A stretch of 64,000 bases of DNA from Methanomassiliicoccales archaeon UBA147 (GCA_002496385.1 DAJR01000023.1:9170-73169); one strand, 5' to 3'; numbered from the stretch's first letter, positions 24,193-33,931 are shown. Made by a program: numbers and translations. Notes: generated from the letters alone by a model not told the origin.

Positions 24193-25424
24193 GCATCCGC
24201 CCCCAGGACCCTGTCCAAAGGTTGGGCGTCAGCCTCCCTTTCAACTGTTTCTGTCTCCTGCATCAGGTCGCGCGGTTTGGCCTTGGACATCGTGCTCTCG
24301 ATCATCAGCCCGGAGGTTGTGTGGATCATCACCGAGGCCAGGAATATCCCTGCGAGGATGTATGGGTCGATGACGGCGTGAATCGTCTCCCCGAACATGA
24401 GCAGCATGTTCCGCTCTTCGATGAACCGGGTCAGCAGGTACCCCAGCACAACTCCGATGGATGACGCGGCCACGGACATCACAAGAACATCCCTGGTGAT
24501 GAGCTTCCTGATGTAATTCCGGTCGGCACCCACCGCAGATATTATGCCTATCTCGCACCTTCTCTCGATTATGGCCCTCGACACTATTGCGGCCGAGCCG
24601 ATGAAGGCCAAAGCCCCGTCCAGAATGATGAAGGTGCCCACCACGACCCGGATGCTGCTTGCCCCCTCCCTGACGAAAAGGCTGACATAGCTGCCGTTCG
24701 ACGCTCTGAACTGCGCTGTGTCCAGATACTTTATCGCAAGTTGCTGCTGGACCCTTTCCTCCTCGGTTATCTCCGTATTTACAGGGGTCACGGTACCGCC
24801 GGATGTAGTCACGACGACAGGCTGTTCCTGCTCCTCGAGCGTCTCCATCAGGGCGGTCTGGTTGGTCGTCCTTACCCTTATGAAAAGCACAGTGCCCTGC
24901 CCCAGCCCGGCCATCTTTCTGGCATAGGTCAGAGGAACCAGGATCTCGTCCTCGGCCGACTGGGCGCTGTAAACCCCGTCAATCTCCAACTGGAACAGGG
25001 CAGGGGTCGAAGAGCCGGTGAGCAGGAATCTGTCTCCGACATCCAAGTCAATCTTTTCTGCGAGTTTCCTGCCGATTACCGCGAACCTTCCCGAATCGTT
25101 GGCCTGGCCTCTCACCATCCTGCCCTCCTCTATTTTGAGGAAATCGTCAAGATTGACGCCCCTCACCAGCACCGGCTGGTTCCTTATCACGCCGAAGCAG
25201 GATATTTCGGCGCTGGCCGCCAAGACGTTTGTCTGGTTCTTAATCGCATGCACCATTGTTTCATTGAGCTGGACCGTGGAATTCACCTGGGAGACCGCGA
25301 CCATGTCGCCGCCGAATATGGCCTGCGGCGTCGCCTGGATGCCCAGGAGCAGCGGGACGGATGCGCTGAGTATGAGCGTGCACAGGATGAGTCCGACAAT
25401 GGCTTTCGGCTTGAGCATCATCAT
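24189..25424 (-). CDS. ABC transporter permease, FtsX/MacB type (second permease)
   Basis: 411 residues: an N-terminal helix, a large extracytoplasmic domain of about 230 residues, and three C-terminal helices, the plan of the FtsX/MacB-like permease family. RRCEIGIISAVGADRNYIRK near residue 300 is the characteristic cytoplasmic loop. It overlaps the neighbouring permease and the GT-C-like gene by four bases each. The likely ATPase partner is the divergent gene at 26679. Substrates of this class are often lipoproteins, peptides or lipid-linked molecules. Confidence 0.85.
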   Translation of the reverse strand: MMMLKPKAIVGLILCTLILSASVPLLLGIQATPQAIFGGDMVAVSQVNSTVQLNETMVHAIKNQTNVLAASAEISCFGVIRNQPVLVRGVNLDDFLKIEEGRMVRGQANDSGRFAVIGRKLAEKIDLDVGDRFLLTGSSTPALFQLEIDGVYSAQSAEDEILVPLTYARKMAGLGQGTVLFIRVRTTNQTALMETLEEQEQPVVVTTSGGTVTPVNTEITEEERVQQQLAIKYLDTAQFRASNGSYVSLFVREGASSIRVVVGTFIILDGALAFIGSAAIVSRAIIERRCEIGIISAVGADRNYIRKLITRDVLVMSVAASSIGVVLGYLLTRFIEERNMLLMFGETIHAVIDPYILAGIFLASVMIHTTSGLMIESTMSKAKPRDLMQETETVEREADAQPLDRVLGADA

Positions 25425-26539
25425 TTCTGCATCCTCCCGGGAGAGAACATCCTGGACGCCCGAATGGCTGGCCAGAGCCCTCCGACAAAACCCGCTGTCA
25501 TCGTTATCGCCACCGGAAGGACCACCGAGTCGAAATCCGCCAGGGGTGTGATGAACGTCATTATGTCCAATAAGCTGGACACAGAGGATATCGCGCTGGC
25601 CGCGCAGAATCCCAGTGCAGTCCCGAGCACTCCCCCGGCGAAAGTGATGAACAGGGCCTTGAGAACGAATATTCCGATGACATAATTCCTGCTGGCTCCG
25701 ATCCCCCGGAGGATTCTGATGGTCGGGGCGCTGAATTCAGTCTCGATGGATATGATGCAGTAGACCAGGACCGCGGTGATGATGCCGCTCATCAGGATGA
25801 TGCCCCACAGTCCCTGCTCGACCTGGTATATGCCGTGTTCGAAAAATCCCACCACTCCCGAAGTTGGCCTTGCCTCGGTGTTCTTCGACCAGCTGGGCTG
25901 CTCTTCAATGGGGATATCCGATTCCACAATCATAAGAAAAGAGTAATTGCCGGCAAGCTCCGGCCTTAGCATGTTCATCGTTGCCCTCGGAATCAACAGC
26001 CAGTCATCAGGGAATATCGAGCCGGGCGAGTACAGGGTGCCGATACGGATGCTGGCGGAATTGTTGCCTCTGGCCAGCACATAGTTCGAGTCGGGCGCGG
26101 CCGAGATCGAGTCCTGTGCCAGCATTTCCGCCAGTTGGGTTCCCATCCAAACCCCCGAATTCAGGCTCTCGTTTGTCATGTTGAGGCCGAGCACGTCCTT
26201 CGGATCATAGATTGAAACTGCATAGACATTTCCGGACGAGCGGCCTGATGAAACTTCCTTGAGCGTGACATTGGCAAAGCAGAATGCAACGAAAGTCGTG
26301 TCGTTCCCGGGAAGCGAATCCCCGCCAATCCGGCTGGCAGCAAAATCATCGTCGGTGTACAGCAGAACCGGGCCCTGGTCAAAGCTTGCCGCCAGCGCAG
26401 AAGTGGTCTCATGGAGCCCGCCCACCATGGCTATGGTCCCAGTAAGGTATGTTGCGCAGAACGCGATGCCCAGGATGGTGGCGAAGATCCTGCGGTTCAT
26501 TTTTGCGGACAATCTCGTAGTAATGGACAGAGTGCTCAC
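25421..26539 (-). CDS. ABC transporter permease, FtsX/MacB type (first permease)
   Basis: 372 residues with the same plan as its neighbour: one N-terminal helix (residues about 15-38), a long extracytoplasmic domain, and a C-terminal helix set with RILRGIGASRNYVIGIFVLK as the cytoplasmic loop. Start is GTG 26539 if the longest frame is used; ATG 26500 (MNRRIFATILGIAFC) just before the first helix is the alternative and agrees better with a TATA-like box at 26549-26557. The pair probably forms a heterodimeric permease. Confidence 0.82.
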   Translation of the reverse strand: MSTLSITTRLSAKMNRRIFATILGIAFCATYLTGTIAMVGGLHETTSALAASFDQGPVLLYTDDDFAASRIGGDSLPGNDTTFVAFCFANVTLKEVSSGRSSGNVYAVSIYDPKDVLGLNMTNESLNSGVWMGTQLAEMLAQDSISAAPDSNYVLARGNNSASIRIGTLYSPGSIFPDDWLLIPRATMNMLRPELAGNYSFLMIVESDIPIEEQPSWSKNTEARPTSGVVGFFEHGIYQVEQGLWGIILMSGIITAVLVYCIISIETEFSAPTIRILRGIGASRNYVIGIFVLKALFITFAGGVLGTALGFCAASAISSVSSLLDIMTFITPLADFDSVVLPVAITMTAGFVGGLWPAIRASRMFSPGRMQK

Positions 26540-26544
26540 CCGAA

Positions 26545-26660
26545 ATGCTTTAATATACCTGACGTGTAGGAGTTGTTTGCCTATATGTATTTAGCGTTTG
26601 CGGTCGCCTGCCCCCGCAGGGAGCGGCAGCACCAATGGCGCAAATATGGCATATAAAGCA
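26545..26660. promoter_or_regulatory. Divergent promoter region of the ABC system
   Basis: Contains a TATA-like CTTTAATATAC (26548-26558) usable for the minus-strand permease operon and CATATAAAG (26650-26658) placed 25 nt before ATG 26679 of the plus-strand ATPase. A GC-rich palindromic stretch (CCTGCCCCCGCAGG, 26609-26622) lies between them and could be a regulator site. The arrangement suggests joint control of both arms. Confidence 0.4.
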
Positions 26661-26678
26661 AACCTCCGGTGTTTCCGA

Positions 26679-27350
26679 ATGAAAGAGATGAAGATTGTTG
26701 TGAAGGATGTCTGGAAGACCTACGACGGCAGCAGGGATGTTTTGCGGGGCGTGAACCTCGAGATCCCGCCCAGGCAGATGGTGCTCATCAAAGGCCGCTC
26801 CGGCAGCGGCAAGTCCACCCTGCTCAACCTGATGGGCTGCATCGATGTACCCACCAGAGGCGAGATACAGCTCAACGGCTATGCGACCGCCTCTCTTTCC
26901 GACAAGGAGCTGGCCAACATCCGGCTGCACAAGGTCGGAATCGTCTTCCAATCGCACAACCTGATCAACGACCTCACTGTGTACGAGAACGTGCTCCTCC
27001 CCATGAAGATCGCCAAATGGCAGGGCGGCGACTGGCGGGTGAAGGAGCTCCTCCACAGCTTCAGCCTGGACCAGTACTCTGACAAATACCCGGACGAGAT
27101 AAGCGGCGGCGAGCGCCAGAGGGTGGCGGTCGCGCGGGCACTGGCTAATAGTCCGTCAGTGTTGCTGGCGGACGAACCGACCGCCTCCCTGGACATTGAC
27201 AACTGTGACATCGTCATCGACGCGTTCAAGAAGGCCAACAAGGAGTTCGGGGCTACTGTGGTCATCGCGAGCCACGACCCGGCGATCGAGGGGCATGTCG
27301 GGACCAGATACACACTGGAGAGAGGGGAGTTGAGGGGGGACGCCATATGA
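26679..27350 (+). CDS. ABC transporter ATP-binding protein (LolD/MacB type)
   Basis: 223 residues from ATG 26679 (ATG 26688 is also possible). Walker A GRSGSGKSTLLNLMG, the Q-loop in GIVFQSHNL, the signature ISGGERQRVAVARA, Walker B LLADEPTASLD and the switch His in IASHDP are all present. This is the ATPase subgroup that pairs with FtsX/MacB permeases, two of which start divergently 140 nt away. It overlaps the DUF1616 gene by four bases. Walker motifs are intact, so the transporter should be active. Confidence 0.93.
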   Translation: MKEMKIVVKDVWKTYDGSRDVLRGVNLEIPPRQMVLIKGRSGSGKSTLLNLMGCIDVPTRGEIQLNGYATASLSDKELANIRLHKVGIVFQSHNLINDLTVYENVLLPMKIAKWQGGDWRVKELLHSFSLDQYSDKYPDEISGGERQRVAVARALANSPSVLLADEPTASLDIDNCDIVIDAFKKANKEFGATVVIASHDPAIEGHVGTRYTLERGELRGDAI

Positions 27351-28285
27351 AGAACGGCCCTTTGAAGGTCTTCCTCGGAGGAAAAAAACACCCGACAGAC
27401 CTCATCCTCACGATTACATTTGCGATAATCAGTGCGGTGGCGACGCAGATATTCGATGACGGCAGCATGATTCGGATACTGCTTGCCCTCCCACTCCTGC
27501 TGTTCCTTCCCGGTTATGCCATGGTCAGCATGATGTACCCGGCGAGGAACATCCGCAAGACCCGTGCCAATCAGACAGGCACCATTGAAAAATCTCTGGA
27601 CAACATGGAGAGGGCCATGTTCGGCATCGGGCTGAGCATCGTCCTGGTCTCGCTCGTCGGGCTAGTGCTGAATTATGTGTCCAGCTTCACATGGGCACCT
27701 GTATCATTGATGGCCGTCACCATCGTATTCTCTGTCGTGGCTTGGTACCTCAGGGACATGCTTCCAGCCGAGGAGAGGTTCAGGGTTTCCTTCCTGGTAT
27801 CTTCCCAAACAGAGGTTTCGGAGGACAGGCGCATCACAGCGATTTTGGTATGCAGCATAGTGCTGGTAGCCTCAATTTTTGTGTATCTGGTTGTCAACCC
27901 GGCCGATAACGCAGCATACTCGGAGTTCTACCTTCTTGACGAGACCCGTCACCTCGCGTCGCTCCCGAACAACATCACGGCAAACCAGACCGGGATTGTT
28001 CTTGTCACCATCCACAACCTTGAAAATCGGTTTGTCAACTACACTATAATTGCCGGCATCGATAATGCTACGACGCCATTAACATACGCAAATGCCAGCG
28101 CACAAATCGACATTTCCTCGAGCAATCGCGTAGCCACCGATGTCATGCTTAACGATGATGGAAAATTCGAACAGGCGTATGCTCTCACGTTTTCCGCACC
28201 CGGAAGATACAAGATAGTCTGGAAGCTGCTGATGGATGGCCAGGAAACAGATTACCAGCTACACTTCTGGGTGAATGTCGGTTGA
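27347..28285 (+). CDS. DUF1616 membrane protein
   Basis: 312 residues. Four helices occupy residues about 20-180 (MIRILLALPLLLFLPGYAMV is typical of DUF1616), and a C-terminal extracytoplasmic domain of about 120 residues contains several N-x-S/T sequons (NITANQT, NYT, NATT, NAS), suggesting an exposed and possibly N-glycosylated region. The function of DUF1616 is unknown. Four-base overlap with the ABC ATPase ties it to that transporter. Confidence 0.8.
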   Translation: MKNGPLKVFLGGKKHPTDLILTITFAIISAVATQIFDDGSMIRILLALPLLLFLPGYAMVSMMYPARNIRKTRANQTGTIEKSLDNMERAMFGIGLSIVLVSLVGLVLNYVSSFTWAPVSLMAVTIVFSVVAWYLRDMLPAEERFRVSFLVSSQTEVSEDRRITAILVCSIVLVASIFVYLVVNPADNAAYSEFYLLDETRHLASLPNNITANQTGIVLVTIHNLENRFVNYTIIAGIDNATTPLTYANASAQIDISSSNRVATDVMLNDDGKFEQAYALTFSAPGRYKIVWKLLMDGQETDYQLHFWVNVG

Positions 28286-28425
28286 ACGCATCTATTATCA
28301 TCTCCATGCTTAAAAACAGCAATTAATATATAGTAGGGAATATTAGACGATTTTGTTATGAACTGCCATATAATAATGCTGCACCCAGTTTCTGAGAATG
28401 CTCATCCTTTCCCAGGGGGGTGCCC
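28286..28425 (+). promoter_or_regulatory. Promoter region of the glycan export operon
   Basis: An AT-rich spacer holding two TATA-like boxes, TTAATATATAG (28323-28333) and CATATAATAA (28378-28387). Either would place a start in front of the CAGGGGGGTG ribosome binding site that precedes ATG 28426. No small gene or stable hairpin is seen. Confidence 0.4.
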
Positions 28426-29250
28426 ATGTCTGATATCGTGAAGGTAATCAAACCCAAGAGAAGTTTCTTCAACATAGATCTTCGTGAGATTTGGGCATAT
28501 CGAGAATTGCTGTATTTCCTCGCATGGAAGCAGATAAAGATACGGTACAAGCAAACCGCACTCGGCGCTGCCTGGGCGATACTGCAACCGCTTCTCACCA
28601 TGGTAATATTTTCAATTATATTCGGCAAATTGCTCGGAGTGGCCTCGGACGGTGTGCCGTACCCGATATTCGCCTACTCCGGCCTGATAATATGGACGTA
28701 CTTCTCCGTGTCATTGACCCAGGCCTCAACGAGCCTGGTGTCGAATTCGAACCTGGTTTCGAAAGTGTATTTCCCAAGGTTATTGCTCCCGATGAGCGCC
28801 TGCCTCGCCGGCCTCCTGGATTACGCGATTGCTTCAATCGTCCTCGTGGGCCTCATGTTCTATTTCAACGTGTTCTGCACGGCATGGGTCATAATATTGC
28901 CGGTGCTGGTGCTCATGTCGATGCTCCTGGCTTCAGGCATCGGTTTCTGGCTGTCTGCTGTATCGGTGAAGTACAGGGACGTGCAATACGCCATCCCGTT
29001 CTTCGTGCAGATTCTTCTGTACGCCACGCCAATAATCTACCCGGTCAGCATAATCAGCGGGAAATACAGCTGGCTTCTGAACCTGAATCCACTTACAGGG
29101 ATAGTCACTGTCCATCGCGCCATCCTCCTCGGCAACCCAGTCCTGGACTGGACCTCCCTGGGCATTTCCGCAATATTCACGGCATTGATATTCCTTTGGG
29201 GCCTTGTCTATTTCAAGAACTACGAACGCGAGTTCGCGGATGTGATATGA
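28426..29250 (+). CDS. Polysaccharide ABC exporter permease (Wzm/TagG type)
   Basis: 274 residues. The pre-TM helix segment YRELLYFLAWKQIKIRYKQT followed by LGAAWAILQPLLTM is diagnostic of ABC-2 type O-antigen/teichoic acid export permeases; six hydrophobic segments follow. It moves lipid-linked glycan across the membrane together with the ATPase encoded next (ATGA overlap). It opens a plus-strand run of eight glycan genes. GTG 28420 is a possible alternative start. Confidence 0.92.
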   Translation: MSDIVKVIKPKRSFFNIDLREIWAYRELLYFLAWKQIKIRYKQTALGAAWAILQPLLTMVIFSIIFGKLLGVASDGVPYPIFAYSGLIIWTYFSVSLTQASTSLVSNSNLVSKVYFPRLLLPMSACLAGLLDYAIASIVLVGLMFYFNVFCTAWVIILPVLVLMSMLLASGIGFWLSAVSVKYRDVQYAIPFFVQILLYATPIIYPVSIISGKYSWLLNLNPLTGIVTVHRAILLGNPVLDWTSLGISAIFTALIFLWGLVYFKNYEREFADVI

Positions 29251-30524
29251 TGCCCGAGCCCATAATCGAGGTCAAGAACCTTTCAAAGCGCTATGTTCTG
29301 GGCATGGACATGGCTTATAAGCGACTAACGGAAACCATCACGGACAGCATCACCCACCCAATCAGAACAATTAAGAATGCCACAGCCAAGAGAGAGGAGT
29401 TCTGGGCGCTGAAGGACGTCTCCTTCACGGTCGAGAAGGGCGATGTCGTCGGCATAATCGGCCGCAACGGCGCGGGAAAGAGCACACTGCTGAAAATCCT
29501 CTCGCAAATCACGTATCCCACAGAGGGAGAAGTGGTCCTTCGCGGGCGGGTCGGCAGCCTCCTGGAAGTGGGCACCGGATTCCATCCGGAATTATCGGGC
29601 CGTGAGAACATCTACCTGAACGGAGCCACCCTGGGAATGAAGAAGAAAGAAATAAACGAAAAATTTGAGGACATTGTAAAATTCTCGGAAATCGGAAAAT
29701 TCCTGGACACGCCAGTGAAGCGCTACTCCAGTGGCATGTATGTCCGCCTGGCATTCGCGGTTGCAGCCCACATGGACCCGGAGATACTCATTGTGGACGA
29801 GGTGCTGGCAGTTGGCGACGCGCAGTTCCAGAAGAAGTGCCTGGGGAAGATGAAGGATGTCAGCGAGGGGGGGAGAACGGTGCTGTTCGTGAGCCATAAT
29901 ATGGGGGCAATTGCCCAGCTATGCCAGAAATGCATATTATTGGAGAAGGGGCGGATAGTCACTTTCGGCGATACTCAGAAGGTAATTGATACGTATCTTT
30001 CCAATCTATCCAACAAAACAAGCAGTGTGATTGATTTGACAAATCCCACTTTGAGAAAAAATTCACTTGAGGACAGTTTGTTCAAATGGACACAGGCAAA
30101 GATTGTGAATTCCAAAGGGGTGGCTACTTCATCCGTTGAATTTATGGAACCATTTGACTTGGTAATCACCGGAGTATTGGAACAAGAGGTGGAAGAATTG
30201 CACGTGGCTTTTGATTTAAAATCCGGAATGGGGGTGTTATTGTTCAATTCAATTATAGCGGATACTGACCTCCCTCAGAATTACACTCCGGGGACAATTT
30301 CATTCAAAATTAAATTCGACCCAAATCTCCTGGGCCCAGGATTTTATTCAATCGGCATAAGTGCCAAACAGCAAGGAATCATTGATTGGATACCGGAGGC
30401 AATTACTTTCAATGTTGAACAGGCATCCTCCCAGGACAATAAATCTGTCAGGCCAACGTACGATGGACTTATTGTTTATCCATGCAAGTGGTCGGTTCAT
30501 ACTAACAATATAACAAAGGGGTGA
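29247..30524 (+). CDS. Polysaccharide ABC exporter ATPase (Wzt/TagH type) with C-terminal glycan-binding domain
   Basis: 425 residues from ATG 29247. Residues 1-250 are the ATPase with Walker A GRNGAGKSTLLK, the GSLLEVGTGFHPELSGRENI motif typical of glycan exporters, YSSGMYVRLAFA as signature and LIVDEVLAVGDAQFQKKC as Walker B. Residues about 270-425 form a beta-rich domain like the Wzt C-terminal domain that recognises the finished chain end. The open frame extends far upstream inside the permease gene but is not used. Base composition turns AT-richer in the C-terminal domain, as usual for a variable specificity domain. Confidence 0.92.
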   Translation: MMPEPIIEVKNLSKRYVLGMDMAYKRLTETITDSITHPIRTIKNATAKREEFWALKDVSFTVEKGDVVGIIGRNGAGKSTLLKILSQITYPTEGEVVLRGRVGSLLEVGTGFHPELSGRENIYLNGATLGMKKKEINEKFEDIVKFSEIGKFLDTPVKRYSSGMYVRLAFAVAAHMDPEILIVDEVLAVGDAQFQKKCLGKMKDVSEGGRTVLFVSHNMGAIAQLCQKCILLEKGRIVTFGDTQKVIDTYLSNLSNKTSSVIDLTNPTLRKNSLEDSLFKWTQAKIVNSKGVATSSVEFMEPFDLVITGVLEQEVEELHVAFDLKSGMGVLLFNSIIADTDLPQNYTPGTISFKIKFDPNLLGPGFYSIGISAKQQGIIDWIPEAITFNVEQASSQDNKSVRPTYDGLIVYPCKWSVHTNNITKG

Positions 30525-30528
30525 ATGG

Positions 30529-31122
30529 ATGAATATTTTCAAGTCAAAAAACAGCATGACAAAGCACGACGTACATGAGCAAGTACCCCCAAATTGGCAT
30601 GAAGATTTCATTTCCCACTTGGCAAGCGTCGTCCGCCCCAAGGTTTATTGTGAATTGGGGTTATATCAATGCGTGGTTTTCAATAAAGTCATTCCCTATT
30701 CAGATAAATTAATCGGGGTGGACATGAACCCTGATGCAGGCAGGTACATGCAAAAATCCAGTAAAACCGCATTCATCAACCTCAGTACCACAGAATACGC
30801 CAGAGAACTTCATGCGAGACCCATCGAAATTGATATGCTATTCATAGACGCAGACCATTCAGAAGCCGCGGTTCTGGACGATTTCAATAATTTTATTCCA
30901 TTTGTGAAACCGCATGGCTTGATATTGTTGCATGATGGCCATCCCAAAGACGAACAAAGCATGGGTTCGGGTTATTGCGGAGATGGGTGGAAAGCGATAG
31001 AAGAGCTATCTCGAAATGCTCCAGAATATGAAATGGTCACAATTCCTGTTCACCCCGGATTGACCATTTGTCGCAAGCGCAAAAAACAGTTAGCGTGGCA
31101 AGAGCGGGGAATTTCTGAATGA
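30529..31122 (+). CDS. Class I SAM-dependent methyltransferase
   Basis: 197 residues. YCELGLYQCVVFNKVIPYSD is a modified motif I, IGVDMNPDA the acidic loop, and MLFIDADHSEAAVLDDFNNF followed by LLHDGH is the pattern of the Methyltransf_24 group. In glycan clusters such enzymes methylate sugars or cap the chain end, which would suit its place next to a Wzt-type ATPase with a chain-end binding domain. That link is inference. Four bases separate it from the ATPase. Confidence 0.8.
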   Translation: MNIFKSKNSMTKHDVHEQVPPNWHEDFISHLASVVRPKVYCELGLYQCVVFNKVIPYSDKLIGVDMNPDAGRYMQKSSKTAFINLSTTEYARELHARPIEIDMLFIDADHSEAAVLDDFNNFIPFVKPHGLILLHDGHPKDEQSMGSGYCGDGWKAIEELSRNAPEYEMVTIPVHPGLTICRKRKKQLAWQERGISE

Positions 31123-33866
31123 AAAATAATAAAATAGTCGGTATTTGTCAGATTTTCAACGAGCTCGAAAAGGGCAACCTTGAACGGTTCGTGAAGCACA
31201 TCGAACCACTCGTTGATGCCCTGGTGGTCTATGATGACGGCAGTACCGATGGCAGCTATGAATACATGCTGAAACGCACGCCCCATGTGATACGCGGGGC
31301 AAAGAACGATTTCGTCAACGAGATAGCCCATAAACAGATTCTGTTGGCCAAAGCATTGGAATTGTCTCCGGATTTCATTCTGTGGCTGGATGCTGATGAA
31401 GTATTGACCGCCAACGCTACCCGAACAAAGTTGAATGAGTTATGTGAATATTGTGTTGAAAAAGACCTGGATGGCCTTGATTTCCATGAACTGAACATAT
31501 GGCGCAGCCACAGCTGGAGGAGATTGGACAGTCGCTATGGTGACGGGCGGTTCACGCGCCTTTGGAGAGTGAGACCGGGTATGAACTTCGGCGAGCCCGA
31601 ATCCGGGTTGCATACACGAGTTGTCCCGCCGTCCATCCAGAAAGTGGAAAAGATATCCGATGTGGCTGTGATTCATTATGGCTTTTCCTCGAAAAAGCAA
31701 CTTGCATACAAATATCTGGTTTACAGGAGTCATGGGCAGCGCGGCTATAACCGCCTTGACCGGCTGATATCCGAGGAGAAGCTGGCGACAGAAAAAATTC
31801 CGAAAGATCTCTTTCCGGATGAGTTGTGGATTGATGATGAAAAACCACAGCCAATGCCTTTTTTGGAATCTCTTTCATACGTTGAGGCATACCGGGACGA
31901 GGTATTCAGGCCCAGGTTCTCCATAATCTGCCTGATTTACAAGAGCGTTGAATGGCTGAAATTCGTGCATGAGCAGGTCCTGAAATATACAGATATGGCA
32001 GACAAGGAGTTCTTCTTTGTGGCAAACGATGCCAACGATGCGGTTCTGAAATACCTGCGCGACAACTACATACCTCACCATGTGTTTGAGAACACGCCCG
32101 AACAAAGGTCTGAATGGTACATCAATAACATTTATCGGGCTTACAACTTCTCAGCCAAGAAGGCGAGGGGCGATTTCCTTGTCTTTATCAATTCAGATAT
32201 GGCATTTTCTCCCGATTGGTTTGACAATCTCTGGAAGGCGTACAATGGCTCGAACTGTGTGGCGTCCAGGCTGGTGGAGTCCGGGAAGATGAAACCGGGG
32301 CGCTTCGGCATCGAGAAGGATTTCGGGCGGACCATTGACACATACCAAGAAACGGAATTTCTGCAATACGCGGCTTCGATTTCATCATCCGAGGTGAAGG
32401 ATAACGGCCTCTTCATGCCACTGCTCATCCGCAAATCGCATTTTGAAAATGTGGGTGGATATCCTGAGGGGAACATATCCCCTGAGAGCGATATCTTCAA
32501 CCCAATAATAGCGAAGAAGGACGAACCGCTCATCTCTGGCGATAATGTGCTCATGAAAAAGCTCAGAAGCCAGGGAATCATGCACCAGACTGCTTTTAAC
32601 AGCATAGCATACCATTTCCAATGCGGAGAGCTGGACAGCGCAGATAATTTAACATCCAATGCAGATGGGACCAAGGTGGCGGTGTGCAATGACATCGTAA
32701 CCGGCTCGATGGGGGAGAAGGTGTTGTGGGATTTCCTCCTCGAATCTCTGCCGGCATCTGTCGGCGTGGACAAGAGGGTTGTGGGGAAGGATGGCGAATA
32801 TTCGAAGAATGCCAGGGAACACATAAACCGGATGCATCCGGATATTAAAGTCATCATCCAGAACGCTTCCTTCATCCGAACCGTGGACGAGACAAAGTAC
32901 ACGATAGCCTTCCTCCAGGATGACCTTCGGGCCATGAACAAACAGTCCAAGGTCCAGGAGGAGAACCTGTGGCTGGCAAGGAAGGTCATCACCAATTCCA
33001 TAACCACCGCAATCTCCTATCCGGAATATGATTTTGAGATCATTCCGGTGGGCATCGATTCCGAGCTTTTCAGGCCCATGGACAAGTCAATGGTGCGGAA
33101 AGAGATGGGGGTAAAAGATGGCAGGGTTGGGATTTTTGTTGGCAATTTCTCTGAAGTGAAAGGTTGGTCCAAGGTCCGTGAGTGCATCCTGCGTTTCCCG
33201 GATATCCAGTGGATACTCGTCTCGAAATACGACGAAACATTCAGCGCGCCCAACGCCAGGGTTTTCAACAGGATACCCCAACAGGAGCTTGCGAAACTGC
33301 TGAATTGCGCAGATTTCTTCATCATCGGGTCTCCGGTCGAGACACAGTGCCTGGCAGCTTTGGAAGCATGTCTATGCGATGTGCCCGTGATAATGCGGAA
33401 CGTGGGGATTTTCACGCAATTCAGCGAGGATGAACGCTCCAGGACCGGTCTGTTCGGCGAGGATTTCATTTCCGCGATTAATGATATCCAGAATGGAACA
33501 TTCTCTCCCCGCCGTGTCGTTCTCGACAGAAAATTGACCGTGCAGGATTCCATAGAAAGATGGAAACGTTCATTGACAACGGTCTTTCAGGAAATCAAAG
33601 TTGAGGTGTTGAAATCTTCCGGCAAGGTGGCCCCGAAAAGATTCAGCAACACGCGATTCAGAATGGAACAATCGTTAAGAGACGGGACATTCTACTATGT
33701 TTCGCGACTGAGCCGGTTGGATGTCGTTACATTCAAAGAACTCGTCAAGAGCAAAGCACCGTATCCTCTCTACTGCAGGCTGGAGAAGATGTTGTTTTTT
33801 GGCCGAAAGGTTGTTAAAAAAATCACCGGCGACAATGAGGGGTCGGTCGTGCATCTTTCCAGGTAG
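31119..33866 (+). CDS. Three-module glycosyltransferase (GT2-GT2-GT4)
   Basis: 915 residues. Module 1 (about 1-230) is GT2-like with VVYDDGSTDGS and LWLDADEVL; module 2 (about 265-500) is GT2-like with FFFVANDANDA and FLVFINSDMAFSPDWFD; module 3 (about 540-830) is GT-B/GT4-like with VGIFVGNFSEVKGW and the EALEAC-like segment VETQCLAALEACLCDVPV. The last 85 residues are unassigned. A protein with three transfer sites could add several sugars in order. It overlaps the methyltransferase stop by four bases. Confidence 0.85.
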   Translation: MKNNKIVGICQIFNELEKGNLERFVKHIEPLVDALVVYDDGSTDGSYEYMLKRTPHVIRGAKNDFVNEIAHKQILLAKALELSPDFILWLDADEVLTANATRTKLNELCEYCVEKDLDGLDFHELNIWRSHSWRRLDSRYGDGRFTRLWRVRPGMNFGEPESGLHTRVVPPSIQKVEKISDVAVIHYGFSSKKQLAYKYLVYRSHGQRGYNRLDRLISEEKLATEKIPKDLFPDELWIDDEKPQPMPFLESLSYVEAYRDEVFRPRFSIICLIYKSVEWLKFVHEQVLKYTDMADKEFFFVANDANDAVLKYLRDNYIPHHVFENTPEQRSEWYINNIYRAYNFSAKKARGDFLVFINSDMAFSPDWFDNLWKAYNGSNCVASRLVESGKMKPGRFGIEKDFGRTIDTYQETEFLQYAASISSSEVKDNGLFMPLLIRKSHFENVGGYPEGNISPESDIFNPIIAKKDEPLISGDNVLMKKLRSQGIMHQTAFNSIAYHFQCGELDSADNLTSNADGTKVAVCNDIVTGSMGEKVLWDFLLESLPASVGVDKRVVGKDGEYSKNAREHINRMHPDIKVIIQNASFIRTVDETKYTIAFLQDDLRAMNKQSKVQEENLWLARKVITNSITTAISYPEYDFEIIPVGIDSELFRPMDKSMVRKEMGVKDGRVGIFVGNFSEVKGWSKVRECILRFPDIQWILVSKYDETFSAPNARVFNRIPQQELAKLLNCADFFIIGSPVETQCLAALEACLCDVPVIMRNVGIFTQFSEDERSRTGLFGEDFISAINDIQNGTFSPRRVVLDRKLTVQDSIERWKRSLTTVFQEIKVEVLKSSGKVAPKRFSNTRFRMEQSLRDGTFYYVSRLSRLDVVTFKELVKSKAPYPLYCRLEKMLFFGRKVVKKITGDNEGSVVHLSR

Positions 33867-33920
33867 CCGATGTTGCGTCAATTTTCCAGCATACCGGTGC
33901 CACCGGGTCTGTGCATAAAA

Positions 33921-33931
33921 GCATTTATATG
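33921..33931 (+). promoter_or_regulatory. Internal promoter of nucleotide-sugar genes
   Basis: GCATTTATATG lies about 28 nt before ATG 33955, in the 88-nt gap after the large glycosyltransferase. It would allow separate transcription of the three sugar-nucleotide genes. Confidence 0.45.

Noticed and set aside
28491..29246. Long upstream extension of the Wzt-type ATPase
   Set aside because: It is an out-of-frame reading of the permease gene; the ATPase family starts at about 29247.
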